A stretch of DNA of 64,000 bases from Pseudophaeobacter sp. (GCA_027019165.1 JALUXC010000017.1:310001-374000); one strand, 5' to 3'. Numbered from the stretch's first letter, positions 26,833 to 35,181 are shown. Translations and numbers: made by a program. Notes: generated by a model not told the origin, from the sequence alone.

Positions 26833-27059
26833 CGCGTTTTCCGGTCTTGCCTGTTTGTCCGCTCTCCGGCTCTGGTCGTTTTACGGCCGCCTCCCGCTTT
26901 CATCGGATGGCAAGCCTTGGTTCAATCAGATTGTATCCGTCTTGGATAGCTGGATAATATTAACGTCCTAAGGGCGGAATCGGGCCTTGTTGTGTCAAAT
27001 TGTGAACCTTTTTTGAAACGTGGTGTTAACCCTATACAGCCTGTCAGGGCCTTTTGGGG

Positions 27060-27734
27060 ATGGAATACCATTGTTTCGAGAGTTGCGCGCCTCCCCCTCG
27101 GCATACACTTTTTGTTGCAAAATGTGAAACACTGGCGGAGTGCGTGGTCATAGAATTCGGTTTGGAACGGCAGATTGGTGAGTGCCGCCTTTGCAAAGAA
27201 CGCTTTGCCTTGACAGCGACAGCCCATGCCCCACGACCTGTTGTGTGGTTTCACCCGTCCGCTCGCCTTTTGATCGCAGGTCAGGCGCCGGGAGCGAGGG
27301 TTCATGAAAGCGGGCGCCCCTTTACGGATGCATCCGGTGATCGTTTGCGCCAGTGGCTCGGTATGAGTGACGCTCAGTTTTACGACAAGGACCGGGTTGC
27401 AATTGTCCCGATGGCTTTTTGTTTCCCTGGATATGATGCAAAAAAGGCCGACCTTCCGCCGCCGCCGGTTTGCGCGCGCACCTGGCGGGCCAGGGTTCTT
27501 GACGCCTTGCCCGAGATTGAACTGACTGTCCTTGTTGGTGCCTATGCCCAGCGGTATCATCTTGGTGGATCAGCTCGCGTGACAGACCGGGTTTTTGCCT
27601 GGCGCGAATATGCGCCGCGGATCTTTCCCTTGCCTCATCCCTCGTGGCGCAATACCGCATGGGTAAAACGCCACCCATGGTTTGAAACGGATCTGCTGCC
27701 GGCCTTGCAGGCGCGGGTCAAGGAGCTGCTGTAA
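27060..27734 (+). CDS. Uracil-DNA glycosylase family protein
   Basis: Up to 224 residues, UDG superfamily. Seen: cysteine pair E-C-R-L-C, motif A-like I-A-G-Q-A-P-G-A-R-V-H-E-S-G-R-P-F-T-D-A-S-G-D-R-L-R, a central strand L-T-V-L-V-G-A-Y-A-Q and the end motif P-L-P-H-P-S-W-R-N. G-Q-A-P-G and H-P-S are the substrate loops of family 4/5-type glycosylases, which excise uracil from DNA. The start is uncertain: ATG at 27060 has GGGG adjacent; a GTG at 27144 (MVIEFGLERQIGECRLC) with GGAG 3 bases away would give a more usual N-terminus of about 196 aa. The stop overlaps the ATG of the next gene. Confidence 0.82.
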   Translation: MEYHCFESCAPPPRHTLFVAKCETLAECVVIEFGLERQIGECRLCKERFALTATAHAPRPVVWFHPSARLLIAGQAPGARVHESGRPFTDASGDRLRQWLGMSDAQFYDKDRVAIVPMAFCFPGYDAKKADLPPPPVCARTWRARVLDALPEIELTVLVGAYAQRYHLGGSARVTDRVFAWREYAPRIFPLPHPSWRNTAWVKRHPWFETDLLPALQARVKELL

Positions 27735-28525
27735 TGTCATTGCCGACCCAACTGGACCAAGCTCATGCGCAGATGGAGGCAGATCCCTCTTCGGATGCAG
27801 CACGCCTGCGCTTTTACGAACGTCTGTCCGATTGTGAGCTGTTTGTGATGCTGGAAAAGGAAGTGCAGGGCGAAACGATCGAGCCTGCCCTGTTTGACAC
27901 CCCGGACGGACGGTTTGTGCTGGTGTTTGACAGGGAGGAACGTCTGGCGGAGTTCGCGGGGCGTGCGGTGCCCTATGCAGCTTTGTCGGGCCGCGGAATC
28001 GTACAGATGCTGGCGGGGCAGCAGATTGGTATGGGCGTGAACCTTGAGGTGGCTCCCTCGGCCATGTTGATCCCACCCGAGGCTGTGACCTGGCTTCAGG
28101 AGACGTTGGGCCACGCGCCGGACAAGGTCGAGGCAGAAGTGGAGAGTTTCCTGCCGCCGAAAGGGTTGCCTGAGGCGTTTCTGACCGCGCTGGATGCCAA
28201 GCTTGCCACGGCTGCAGGGCTGGCGCATTCCGCCTATCTGGTGGGCGTGACTTACCAGAGTGGGGGCAGGGGGCATCTGTTGGGCATTGTCGATGCCAAA
28301 GAAGGTGCGCAAAGCGCTTTGGCGAGAGCGGTCAGCGAGGCGCTGACCTTTTCTGGGATTGAGGCTGGCGCGCTGGATGTAGGCTTTTTTGCGCAGTCTG
28401 ATGTGGCGGCGGCCAGCCTGGCCCGCGTGGGTCTGCGGTTTGAGCTGCCCCAGCCGCAAGAGGCGCAGGTCTATCAGCCGACAATTCCGGGAAGCGACCC
28501 GGACAAACCACCGCGGCTGAAGTAG
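27734..28525 (+). CDS. SseB-like domain protein
   Basis: 263 residues. The N-terminal SseB domain shows RFYERLSDCELFVMLE, G-R-F-V-L-V-F-D-R-E-E-R-L-A-E-F and YAALSGRGIVQMLAGQQIGMGVNLE. The C-terminal half is an SseB_C-like region with conserved G-V and L-G-I. Function is unknown; the E. coli namesake is an enhanced-serine-sensitivity protein. The start codon overlaps the preceding stop (TAATG), so it is co-translated with the glycosylase-like gene. Confidence 0.8.
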   Translation: MSLPTQLDQAHAQMEADPSSDAARLRFYERLSDCELFVMLEKEVQGETIEPALFDTPDGRFVLVFDREERLAEFAGRAVPYAALSGRGIVQMLAGQQIGMGVNLEVAPSAMLIPPEAVTWLQETLGHAPDKVEAEVESFLPPKGLPEAFLTALDAKLATAAGLAHSAYLVGVTYQSGGRGHLLGIVDAKEGAQSALARAVSEALTFSGIEAGALDVGFFAQSDVAAASLARVGLRFELPQPQEAQVYQPTIPGSDPDKPPRLK

Positions 28526-28544
28526 CAAGGAGGCTGTTGGACGG

Positions 28545-28770
28545 AGGCTCTCCCGCCCGTCAAGACCCGCCCAGTGGGCGTATCTTTCCCGTTGGGCCTA
28601 GCGCCGCGCGGTGCGCGGCGCTTTCGGTTTGCCTCGCAGGGCGATGTATGTTGGTGCAAGAAGGGCTCCAACGGGAGATGGGCGCGCCGCAGCCGTGCTG
28701 CGGCGCCGGGCCCAAGGGCGCCAAGGCTCAGGTCGGCCTTGGGCCGACCTGAGCCTGCGTGCGCGGGAGC
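28545..28770. repeat. GC-rich palindromic intergenic repeat, copy 3 (largest)
   Basis: A 226-bp composite. It has hairpins GCGCCGCGCGGTGCGCGGCGC, GCGCCGCAGCCGTGCTGCGGCGC, and a perfect 14-bp stem at 28725-28738 / 28742-28755 (left arm GGCTCAGGTCGGCC, loop TTG). It shares CCGTTGGGCC and GCGCCGGGCCCAAGG with copy 1. It spans almost the whole gap between the SseB-like and yghU genes; no gene is evident in the gap. Confidence 0.7.
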
Positions 28771-28796
28771 GTTTCCTGCGCGGGGCCAGACGGCCT

Positions 28797-29672
28797 TCAG
28801 GTGTCGCCGGCTTCAAGTTTGTCCTGCGTGCGGGTTTCAAAGTCGCTTGCGTCATGGCGTTCGCGCAGCTGGGTATGCAGCTCTCCAAAGGCCCGGTTCA
28901 CCATGCGGCCGCGGCTGACGGCGGGGCGGGCGTCAATGGCCTTGGCCCAACGCATCACGTTCTTGTAGCTCTCGACGTCCAGGAATTCGGCGGCTTCGTA
29001 AAGGCGTCCCAGAACCAACTGACCATACCAGGGCCAGATTGCGATATCAGCAATGGAGTAGTCGTCGCCTGCGATGAAGTCGCGGCTCTCTAGCTGCCGA
29101 TCCAGCACATCAAGCTGGCGCTTGGTTTCCATTGCGAAACGGTCGATGGGATACTGCCATTTTTCCGGTGCATAGGCATAGAAGTGGCCAAATCCACCGC
29201 CCAAATAGGGCGCGCTGCCCATCTGCCAGAACAGCCAGTTCATCACCTCGGTGCGTTCTGGCCCGGATGCGGGCAGGAATTCTCCAAATTTTTCGGCAAG
29301 ATGCACCAGGATCGAACCGGACTCAAAAACCCGCAGGGGCGCATCGCCGCTGCGATCCATCAGCGCCGGGATCTTGGAGTTGGGGTTGATGTCAACAAAA
29401 TCAGAGCCGAACTGATCGCCTTCGCCGATGTTGATGAGCCATGCATCATATTCGGCCCCGGCGTGGCCCTTGGCCAGAAGCTCTTCGAACATCACGGTGA
29501 CTTTGACGCCATTGGGTGTGGCCAGCGAATAAAGCTGGAAGGGGTGTTTGCCGACGGGCAGCTCCTTGTCGTGGGTTGCGCCCGATATGGGACGGTTGAT
29601 GGAAGCAAAGCGGCCTCCGCTTTCCTGGTCCCAAGTCCAGACTTTTGGCGGTGTATAGCTGGTGTCGTTCAT
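28797..29672 (-). CDS. yghU: Glutathione-dependent disulfide-bond oxidoreductase, YghU-like
   Basis: 291 residues, nu-class glutathione transferase. The start motif Y-T-P-P-K-V-W-T-W and N-R-P-I-S-G-A-T-H-D-K-E-L-P-V-G-K-H-P-F-Q-L-Y-S are near-signature sequences of YghU/YfcG-type enzymes; the Thr/Asn around N-R-P contact glutathione. N-S-K-I-P-A-L and F-E-S-G-S-I-L belong to the thioredoxin-like domain, and the C-terminal helical domain follows. It reduces organic disulfides or peroxides with two bound GSH. The ATG at 29672 (MNDTSY) gives the family's usual length; AGGG lies 10 bases upstream. The inverted repeat TTCCA-N5-TGGAA at 29762-29776 lies about 90 bp upstream. Confidence 0.9.
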   Translation of the reverse strand: MNDTSYTPPKVWTWDQESGGRFASINRPISGATHDKELPVGKHPFQLYSLATPNGVKVTVMFEELLAKGHAGAEYDAWLINIGEGDQFGSDFVDINPNSKIPALMDRSGDAPLRVFESGSILVHLAEKFGEFLPASGPERTEVMNWLFWQMGSAPYLGGGFGHFYAYAPEKWQYPIDRFAMETKRQLDVLDRQLESRDFIAGDDYSIADIAIWPWYGQLVLGRLYEAAEFLDVESYKNVMRWAKAIDARPAVSRGRMVNRAFGELHTQLRERHDASDFETRTQDKLEAGDT

Positions 29673-29942
29673 GTGATTGGCCCTGTTCGGTTTGCTGGCT
29701 GGCCGCAAGATGTGCCCGCCGGTTTCAGTGTTCGTCATCGACGTAGGATAGTTTCGAAAAATTCCAATGACTGGAAGGTGTGGTCGGCATCTTTTTCGTG
29801 CAAGCGCGCAGAAAGGGGGCTGCGCTCACGCAGGGACACAGGCTCGTGAGGGGTGCTTCGCAGCGAAGATGATGGCGATATGCTGGTTCGGTCAAAGGCG
29901 CGGTCTGCGAAACGGCCGTGGCCCATCGGGAAGGGACGAGCT

Positions 29943-30461
29943 ATGAAGAGTTTTGTGTTTGGCGCTGTGACAGCGCTTGTGATGTCGACCGGCGCTTTTG
30001 CCGGCGAACAATATCTGGATGGCACGGGTTTTGCCGTCTCGGGCTACGATGTTGTGGCCTATCGCAGCCTTGAACAATCGCCACTGGGAAGCCCGCAACC
30101 TGCGGCAGTGCCGGGCCGCGCGGATATCACAGCCGACTATAATGGCGCACGTTTCGCCTTTGCCAGCACGGAAAACCGTGATCGGTTTCTTGCCAATCCG
30201 GCATACTACGCACCACAATACGATGGGCATTGTGCCTTTGGTGTCTCCAAAGGCGGCAAAGTCCCCGGGAATCCGAACCTTTGGCGGATTGTGGATGACA
30301 AGCTCTACCTCAACATAACCCCCGTGGTCGTTGGCTTTTGGGAGTCGGATGTCCCCGGCAATATCTCAAAGGCCGAAGGCAATTGGCCGGGGATTGAGGC
30401 TCAAGCGGCCTCTGATCGTGTTATCCCGGGCTTTTCCTCTGAGGCTCCAAAGGGCAACTAG
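29943..30461 (+). CDS. Exported YHS-domain protein
   Basis: 172 residues with a cleavable signal peptide (MKSFVFGAVTALVMSTGAFA-G). The mature part begins with G-F-A-V-S-G-Y-D-V-V-A-Y, followed by Y-N-G-A-R-F-A-F-A-S-T-E-N-R-D-R-F and P-A-Y-Y-A-P-Q-Y-D-G-H-C-A-F-G-V-S-K-G, the YHS-like arrangement in which the Cys and His may bind metal. Periplasmic. Function unknown. AAGGGACG is at a good distance from the ATG. Convergent with the AraC gene. Confidence 0.85.
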   Translation: MKSFVFGAVTALVMSTGAFAGEQYLDGTGFAVSGYDVVAYRSLEQSPLGSPQPAAVPGRADITADYNGARFAFASTENRDRFLANPAYYAPQYDGHCAFGVSKGGKVPGNPNLWRIVDDKLYLNITPVVVGFWESDVPGNISKAEGNWPGIEAQAASDRVIPGFSSEAPKGN

Positions 30462-30490
30462 AGGCCCTAAGCCCGCCCCCACGGCGGTGT

Positions 30491-31366
30491 TCAAAGGGCC
30501 TGCGCCGCCGAGGTAAGGCGGCGCCAGCGCCCGGGGCTAAGACCGAATGCTGCGTTGAAATGTCGGCTCATATGGGCCTGATCGCTGAAACCCAAAAGGG
30601 CGGCGGTTTCTGCCAGTGGGGTGCCTTCTGATATTGCCTGCCTGGCCCGGTCCAGCCGCCGCATCATCAAGAAGCGATAGGGGCTGGTGCCATAGGCCCG
30701 CCGGAACTGCCGGGCGAGACTGTAGCGGTCGATTTGCGCCAGGTCCTCCAATTCCTCGGAATGAACTGTCCGCGTCGCGTTTGCCTCTAAAAATGCCTCG
30801 ACGCGAGACATCGCCCGCGAATCGATGCGCTGCCTTCGCTGTTGTTTGAGAGACGGGTCATGGGCCAGCAGACGGTCCGCTATGGTTGCAATGATCTGAT
30901 CCATCAGCAAAGGGTCGATTGGCCTTTCCAGATCGCCACAAGCCGCAGCAAGGGTGGACAGAAGGCGCGCATCCCCGAAAACGGTCTCCTTGGCAAAGGG
31001 CAGGGTATCTGCCCGCCCGTCCAGGGCGGCGCGAATTCGGGATGGCTCGACATAGAGCATTCGATACAGAAATCCGTCTTCGGTTCCGGCGTGGCCATCG
31101 TGGACTTCGTCCGGGTGAATGACCATGATCCGGCCGGGTAGGCTGCTGGTTTCACTGCCGCGATAGCGAAAGCACTGCACGCCGCCCAAGGTATAGCCGA
31201 TGGCGTAGGTGTCGTGTCGATGGGGCGTGTAAGCATGTCCTGCGAAATACGCCTCGATCCGCTGCACCCCATCTTGCGGCGCCGAGAGCCGCATCCAATC
31301 CGATTTGCACGATCGTTCAAGACCACGGGGAGCAGGCTGCGTATCTGCTGTGGGTGAAATGGTCAC
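30491..31366 (-). CDS. AraC family transcriptional regulator
   Basis: About 291 residues from a GTG at 31366 (AAGGG seven bases before). The N-terminal AraC-like cupin ligand domain shows A-G-H-A-Y-T-P-H-R-H-D-T-Y-A-I-G and P-G-R-I-M-V-I-H-P-D-E-V-H-D-G. The C-terminal double helix-turn-helix has A-Q-I-D-R-Y-S-L-A-R-Q-F-R-R-A-Y-G-T-S-P-Y-R-F and A-A-L-L-G-F-S-D-Q-A-H-M-S-R-H-F. This is the AraC_binding subtype. It is divergent, with only about 68 bp of separation, from the cupin-DUF2000 pair, which is the most likely target. A longer frame up to 31471 exists but would run into that pair's leader. Confidence 0.88.
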   Translation of the reverse strand: MTISPTADTQPAPRGLERSCKSDWMRLSAPQDGVQRIEAYFAGHAYTPHRHDTYAIGYTLGGVQCFRYRGSETSSLPGRIMVIHPDEVHDGHAGTEDGFLYRMLYVEPSRIRAALDGRADTLPFAKETVFGDARLLSTLAAACGDLERPIDPLLMDQIIATIADRLLAHDPSLKQQRRQRIDSRAMSRVEAFLEANATRTVHSEELEDLAQIDRYSLARQFRRAYGTSPYRFLMMRRLDRARQAISEGTPLAETAALLGFSDQAHMSRHFNAAFGLSPGRWRRLTSAAQAL

Positions 31367-31434
31367 GTCTGGGCCCTTGTTTGAATGGTCTGGCGGAATG
31401 TCTGCGACAAGAATGCAATGGAAAGGGTCAACAC

Positions 31435-31815
31435 TTGCGCACCAAGAAAGTGAATATCGAAAACGCGGCAAAGGCTCAAATCACGGAGGTCTTTGATCCT
31501 CATATCGTCGCGGATGTGAACGAGTCGCAAGTCAAAGTGGCTTACTTTGGCGCCGAGTTCGACTGGCACAGCCACCCAAACGAGGATGAGGCCTTCTTTG
31601 TGGTTTCAGGCCGGATCGCCATCGATTTCCGCGATGGTCCTGTCGAGATGGGGGCAGGCGATTTCCTTTTGGTTTCCAAAGGTGTGGAGCATCGCCCGCG
31701 GGCGCTGAGCGACCGGCCACTCGTGATGATGTTTGAACCTGCGAGCACCCTGAATACCGGGGATCGGGCAAGCAATCTGACCGTTGCCCGGCCCAAGCGC
31801 CTGTCGGCGGGTTAA
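31435..31815 (+). CDS. Single-domain cupin protein
   Basis: 126 residues from TTG 31435, which has AAAGGG seven bases upstream; a GTG at 31450 is the alternative. The cupin motif 1 is F-D-W-H-S-H-P-N-E-D-E-A-F-F-V-V-S-G and motif 2 is M-G-A-G-D-F-L-L-V-S-K-G-V-E-H-R-P, with the expected three His and one Glu as metal ligands. Enzymatic or binding role unknown. It forms an 11-bp-spaced pair with the DUF2000 gene. Confidence 0.82.
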   Translation: MRTKKVNIENAAKAQITEVFDPHIVADVNESQVKVAYFGAEFDWHSHPNEDEAFFVVSGRIAIDFRDGPVEMGAGDFLLVSKGVEHRPRALSDRPLVMMFEPASTLNTGDRASNLTVARPKRLSAG

Positions 31816-31826
31816 GGAGACGGTTC

Positions 31827-32237
31827 ATGCAGTTTGACACCAAGATCGCCATTGTCCTTTGCGAAGAGCTGCTGACCTGGCAAAAGCTCAACGTCACCGC
31901 CTTTCTGATGTCAGGGATTGTCGGGCAGGACCCGGGTTTGATCGGAGAGCCTTACAGGGACGCTGACGGAAACAGCTACCGCGCACTGGCGATTCAGCCT
32001 GTCATTGTTCTTTCTGCTGGAGACATCTTGATTCGGAGGATCTACGAGCGCGCGATGGGGCGTGACGCGTGGCTGTCGATTTACACCCGGCAAATGTTCG
32101 CAACCGGCCATGACGCCGCGAACCGGACGGCTGTTTCAGAGGTCGCGGCAGCGGATCTCGACCTTGTGGGGCTGGCCCTGCGCGAGGACCGCAAGATTGT
32201 CGACAAAATCACCAAAGGCGCCAAGATGCACCCCTGA
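31827..32237 (+). CDS. DUF2000 family protein
   Basis: 136 residues with the DUF2000 pattern: FDTKIAIVLCEELLTWQKLNVTAFL, D-G-N-S-Y-R-A-L-A-I-Q-P-V-I-V-L and VGLALREDRKIVDKITKGAKMHP. Function unknown; members are often found near transcription regulators, as here. GGAGAC precedes the ATG. Confidence 0.85.
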   Translation: MQFDTKIAIVLCEELLTWQKLNVTAFLMSGIVGQDPGLIGEPYRDADGNSYRALAIQPVIVLSAGDILIRRIYERAMGRDAWLSIYTRQMFATGHDAANRTAVSEVAAADLDLVGLALREDRKIVDKITKGAKMHP

Positions 32238-32285
32238 ATGGGACCATTCGCACCTGCTCGACCCGTCCTGTGCGGCAAAACGAAC

Positions 32286-32318
32286 AAAACAAAAAGGCCC
32301 GGCATAAAAGGCCGGGCC
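32286..32318 (-). terminator. Terminator of gcrA
   Basis: Stem GGCCCGGC / GCCGGGCC with a 7-base loop. Read on the minus strand it is followed by T5-G-T4. It lies 22 bp beyond the gcrA stop. Confidence 0.8.
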
Positions 32319-32340
32319 ACATCTTTTCACAAGTCGCTAA

Positions 32341-32931
32341 TTATCGCTTGCGGTCGCGACGGGAGCTCATGGGCTGAAACGCAACGCCCACATGCGCTTC
32401 GCAATAGGGTTTGCCCTGTTGCACAGGCAGGCCACAGAACCAGAAATCCTCGGTCGCGGGATCCCCCACAGGCCATTTACAGGTCCGCTCGGTCAGCTCC
32501 ATCAGCGTCAGCTTTTTCGCTTTCTTTTCGACCTCATTGACCTTGGCCAGCGCCTCGGGGCTGATTTCATTGGCCGAAGGCTGTGGCGGCAGGGGCTGTC
32601 CGGCAGGGATGATCTGCTTGCGCGCGGGAATGGCGGACTTGGTCTCAGCCGATGCGGCCGGGGCCGGGGTGGCAGGACGGGCCGGTTCCGTTTTGGGCTG
32701 AGGCTTGGGTTTAGGCGCGGGTCTGGGAGCCGCGGCGGCTGGAGCGGGCTTTTCCTTGGGTTCGGCGGCTTTCGATGCGCCGGTCGCGCGATTGGACAGA
32801 CCGAGGCGATGCACCTTGCCGATCACGGCATTGCGGGTCACCCCGCCCAGTTCCTTGGCGATCTGGCTGGCCGACTGACCTTCGCCCCACATTTTTTTGA
32901 GCAGTTCGACGCGCTCGTCTGTCCAGGACAT
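32341..32931 (-). CDS. gcrA: GcrA cell cycle regulator
   Basis: 196 residues. The N-terminal helix-turn-helix has the hallmark start M-S-W-T-D-E-R-V-E-L-L-K-K-M-W and S-A-S-Q-I-A-K-E-L-G-G-V-T-R-N-A-V-I-G-K-V-H-R-L-G-L. An Ala/Pro/Lys linker (about 50-130) leads to the C-terminal sigma-70-binding part with T-C-K-W-P-V-G-D-P and F-W-F-C-G. GcrA works with sigma-70 at promoters carrying GAnTC sites methylated by CcrM and governs cell-cycle genes in alphaproteobacteria. The ATG at 32931 has AAAGG. Confidence 0.95.
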   Translation of the reverse strand: MSWTDERVELLKKMWGEGQSASQIAKELGGVTRNAVIGKVHRLGLSNRATGASKAAEPKEKPAPAAAAPRPAPKPKPQPKTEPARPATPAPAASAETKSAIPARKQIIPAGQPLPPQPSANEISPEALAKVNEVEKKAKKLTLMELTERTCKWPVGDPATEDFWFCGLPVQQGKPYCEAHVGVAFQPMSSRRDRKR

Positions 32932-33126
32932 ATGTTGCCTTTCCAAGCTGAAAGCGGCCCCAGAATCCTGCGGCCGCCATCGAGTTCCGATACAAGCGCC
33001 TATTTTAATCACTGACGCCCGAGTTACAAGGCGTCTTGCGCCTCGCGCCCCAATGGCTATGCAAAGGGCGCGCAGATGCTACTTTTACGGCTGAAAATGT
33101 GCAAAGGCACAGAAGGAGCGAACCCC

Positions 33127-33945
33127 ATGGGCGAGACGAGCAAGGCATATCGGGTCGGAATGGGAGAGCGCCGCTTTGGCGCGGTCAACTGGTTGGGTCT
33201 GAAGACTCTGGCGGGGCGGGAGATCAAGCGCTTTGGCGTGGTCTGGACCCAGACCCTGCTGGCGCCCCTGGTAACTGCAGCGCTGTTCTTGATGATCTTC
33301 AATATCGCCATCGGCCCCAAACGGGGGGATGTGATGGGCGTGCCCTTCCTGACCTTCCTTGCGCCCGGGATCATGATGATGACGGTGATCCAGAACGCTT
33401 TTGCCAATACCTCGTCTTCCATCGTGATTTCCAAGGTTCAGGGCAATATCGTCGACACGCTCATGCCGCCCTTGTCTGGATTTGAACTGCTTCTCGGCTA
33501 TCTCGCGGGGGCCATTGCGCGCGGTGCAGTCGTAGCCTTGGCCATTGGTTTGGGGCTCATGCTGGTCTTGCAGATCGTCCCGGCGCATCCGCTGATTGCC
33601 CTTGTTTTTGTCGTGCTTGGTGCAGCTTTTCTGGGCGGCCTGGGCATTGTCGCGGGGGTATTCGCTGACAAATTCGACCAAATGGCGGCCATCACAAATT
33701 TCATCGTGACGCCGTTGGCGTTCCTGTCGGGCACCTTCTACTCGGTCTCCTCCATGCCGCCTGTACTGCAGGCGATTTCTCATGCAAACCCGGTCTTCTA
33801 CCTTATCGATGGTGTACGCTATGGGGTGATCGGAACTTCCGATAGCTCGCCACTTTTGGGGTTTGTTGTCTGCCTTTGTGCGACAACGGCGGTCTGCCTG
33901 TTGGCCTGGGTGATGCTGCGCAAGGGATACCGGCTGAAAGCCTGA
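33127..33945 (+). CDS. ABC-2 type transporter permease (YadH-like), no ATPase adjacent
   Basis: 272 residues with six hydrophobic segments and the ABC-2 motif around F-L-A-P-G-I-M-M-M-T-V-I-Q-N-A-F-A-N-T. The fifth-sixth helix region contains P-L-A-F-L-S-G-T-F-Y-S and N-P-V-F-Y-L-I-D-G-V-R-Y-G, both typical of YadH/DrrB-type exporters. Its N-terminus (W-L-G-L-K-T-L-A-G-R-E-I-K-R-F) is the cytoplasmic elbow. The ATP-binding partner is not in the flanking genes. GGAG precedes the ATG. It is distinct in sequence from KpsM-type permeases. Confidence 0.85.
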   Translation: MGETSKAYRVGMGERRFGAVNWLGLKTLAGREIKRFGVVWTQTLLAPLVTAALFLMIFNIAIGPKRGDVMGVPFLTFLAPGIMMMTVIQNAFANTSSSIVISKVQGNIVDTLMPPLSGFELLLGYLAGAIARGAVVALAIGLGLMLVLQIVPAHPLIALVFVVLGAAFLGGLGIVAGVFADKFDQMAAITNFIVTPLAFLSGTFYSVSSMPPVLQAISHANPVFYLIDGVRYGVIGTSDSSPLLGFVVCLCATTAVCLLAWVMLRKGYRLKA

Positions 33946-33952
33946 GCGAAAG

Positions 33953-34840
33953 TCAGGCGATCTTGGCCGCACGGCCTTCGCGCCACGCAAGGATCGCCGC
34001 GCCCGTCAAGATGATGCCCGCGCCGAGCAGGGTGACAGCATCCGGTATCACGTCAAAGCTCAGGAAGTCATAGAGCGCAGCAAAGATCAGGGTGGCATAG
34101 CTGAAAGGCGCGACAAAGGAGGCATCCCCTCGCGCCATGGCGTTGATGAAACAGGTTTGCGCGCAGGCCATCAGCCCCCCAAGCGCAGCAAGGGCCATCC
34201 ATTGCTGGCTCGTTGGCATTTGCCAGACTGGCAGAACGGCGAGGCTTGCGATGGCTACGCCGATCGCGTTGTTGATCCACAGAATCTGCAGCGGCGCCTC
34301 GCGCCCCGAGAGTTTCTTGATAAAGATCACCTCCATTCCCATCACAGCCGCTGCAGCAAGGGCCAAGAGGGCGGCGGGCTGAAAGCTTTCGGGTGTGGGG
34401 CGCAAGAGAACCATGGCGCCGACCAGGGCGATCCCAGCCGCGCCCCAGCGCCACGGGCCGACGCGCTCACCCAGAAGCGGGATCGCCAGCAGCATACAGA
34501 AAACCGGATTGAGAAAGGTGATCGCCGTGGCATCTGCCAGCGGAATATAGGCAACGGCTGCAAACATCAGCGTCACGCCGCCCCAGCCGAAGGCGGTGCG
34601 CCCGATATGAAGCGGCAGATGCGGGCGGGTGACCTGGGGGCGAACGACCACCATCACCGATGAAATCGCGAAAAATGCGAAAACAAACCGACCATGCGAT
34701 ATCTGAAGAGGGTGCAGCGCTGGGCCAAGGAGATCGCTTCCAAGTGTCTTGGCGATCAAAGTGGTTCCCGCAATGAAGGCTGTCGCCAAAAGCATCAGCG
34801 TGGCAGCAAGCGTCGGGTTCTGCGGTGTGGTACGGCTCAT
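33953..34840 (-). CDS. EamA/DMT superfamily transporter
   Basis: 295 residues with ten predicted helices in two EamA repeats. The second repeat begins near LLALAAAAVMGMEVIFIKKLSG. Marks: D-A-T-A-I-T-F-L-N-P-V-F (end of repeat 1) and P-F-S-Y-A-T-L-I-F-A-A (repeat 2). Such proteins export or import metabolites; the substrate is unknown. Divergent from the argD leader region. A long upstream frame extension to 35038 is not coding-like. Confidence 0.85.
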   Translation of the reverse strand: MSRTTPQNPTLAATLMLLATAFIAGTTLIAKTLGSDLLGPALHPLQISHGRFVFAFFAISSVMVVVRPQVTRPHLPLHIGRTAFGWGGVTLMFAAVAYIPLADATAITFLNPVFCMLLAIPLLGERVGPWRWGAAGIALVGAMVLLRPTPESFQPAALLALAAAAVMGMEVIFIKKLSGREAPLQILWINNAIGVAIASLAVLPVWQMPTSQQWMALAALGGLMACAQTCFINAMARGDASFVAPFSYATLIFAALYDFLSFDVIPDAVTLLGAGIILTGAAILAWREGRAAKIA

Positions 34841-35012
34841 GGCGCAAGCGGTGCGCCCATTGCAGCCGAAGTGCAAGAGTAAAAGCTGCGGCGGACATCG
34901 AACCGTTTCAATCTGGCGCACCTTGACCACCGGCTTTGCTGCGCCGATTTGATCACAGGGAGTGTACAAAAGGGGTTTCCTTTTGATCAATCCTCCCTTA
35001 TGGATCCAAGCC

Positions 35013-35066
35013 ATGATCAAACGTGCACATATCACCACGACCCGACGCCGACGCTTTTTTGCGTAA
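35013..35066 (+). CDS. Candidate arginine leader peptide of argD-argF (17 aa)
   Basis: Short frame in the 341-bp EamA-argD gap. It encodes MIKRAHITTTRRRRFFA and stops at TAA 35064-35066. Residues 11-14 are four consecutive Arg codons (CGA CGC CGA CGC, 35043-35054). Five of 17 codons are Arg, immediately upstream of two arginine-biosynthesis genes (argD at 35182, argF at 36429). The ribosome-binding site is weak (GGAT eight bases before the ATG). Leader peptides with runs of the regulated amino acid are the classic sensor of ribosome-mediated attenuation. No alignment was made, so conservation is unknown. Confidence 0.5.
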   Translation: MIKRAHITTTRRRRFFA

Positions 35067-35103
35067 TCGGCCTCTTTGATCTTTCGTGCCCGAATGGGGG
35101 CAC
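35048..35103 (+). promoter_or_regulatory. Possible alternating hairpins downstream of the Arg codons
   Basis: Hairpin A: CCGACGC (35048-35054) with GCGT...CGG (35061-35070), overlapping the last Arg codons. Weak pairing B: TCGG (35067-35070) with CCGA (35090-35093). Hairpin C: GTGCCC (35086-35091) with GGGCAC (35098-35103). A excludes B and B excludes C. C has no T tract, so transcription termination is not demonstrated; a Rho- or translation-based mechanism would be needed. Confidence 0.3.
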
Positions 35104-35181
35104 AGACACCTCTCTACAGTATTGACCCTCCGGCCCGGCTATGCACAGCTTTGGCCTCCATGTTTGAAAAGGATGATCCTG

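Noticed and set aside
33127-33945. KpsM partner for KpsT
   Set aside because: The sequence is of YadH/DrrB type rather than KpsM, and it is about 6 kb away on the other strand.
35001-35120. 39-codon frame ATGGATCCAAGC... overlapping the Arg-run frame
   Set aside because: A different frame with no amino-acid bias and no ribosome-binding site; the 17-codon Arg-run frame explains the position better.
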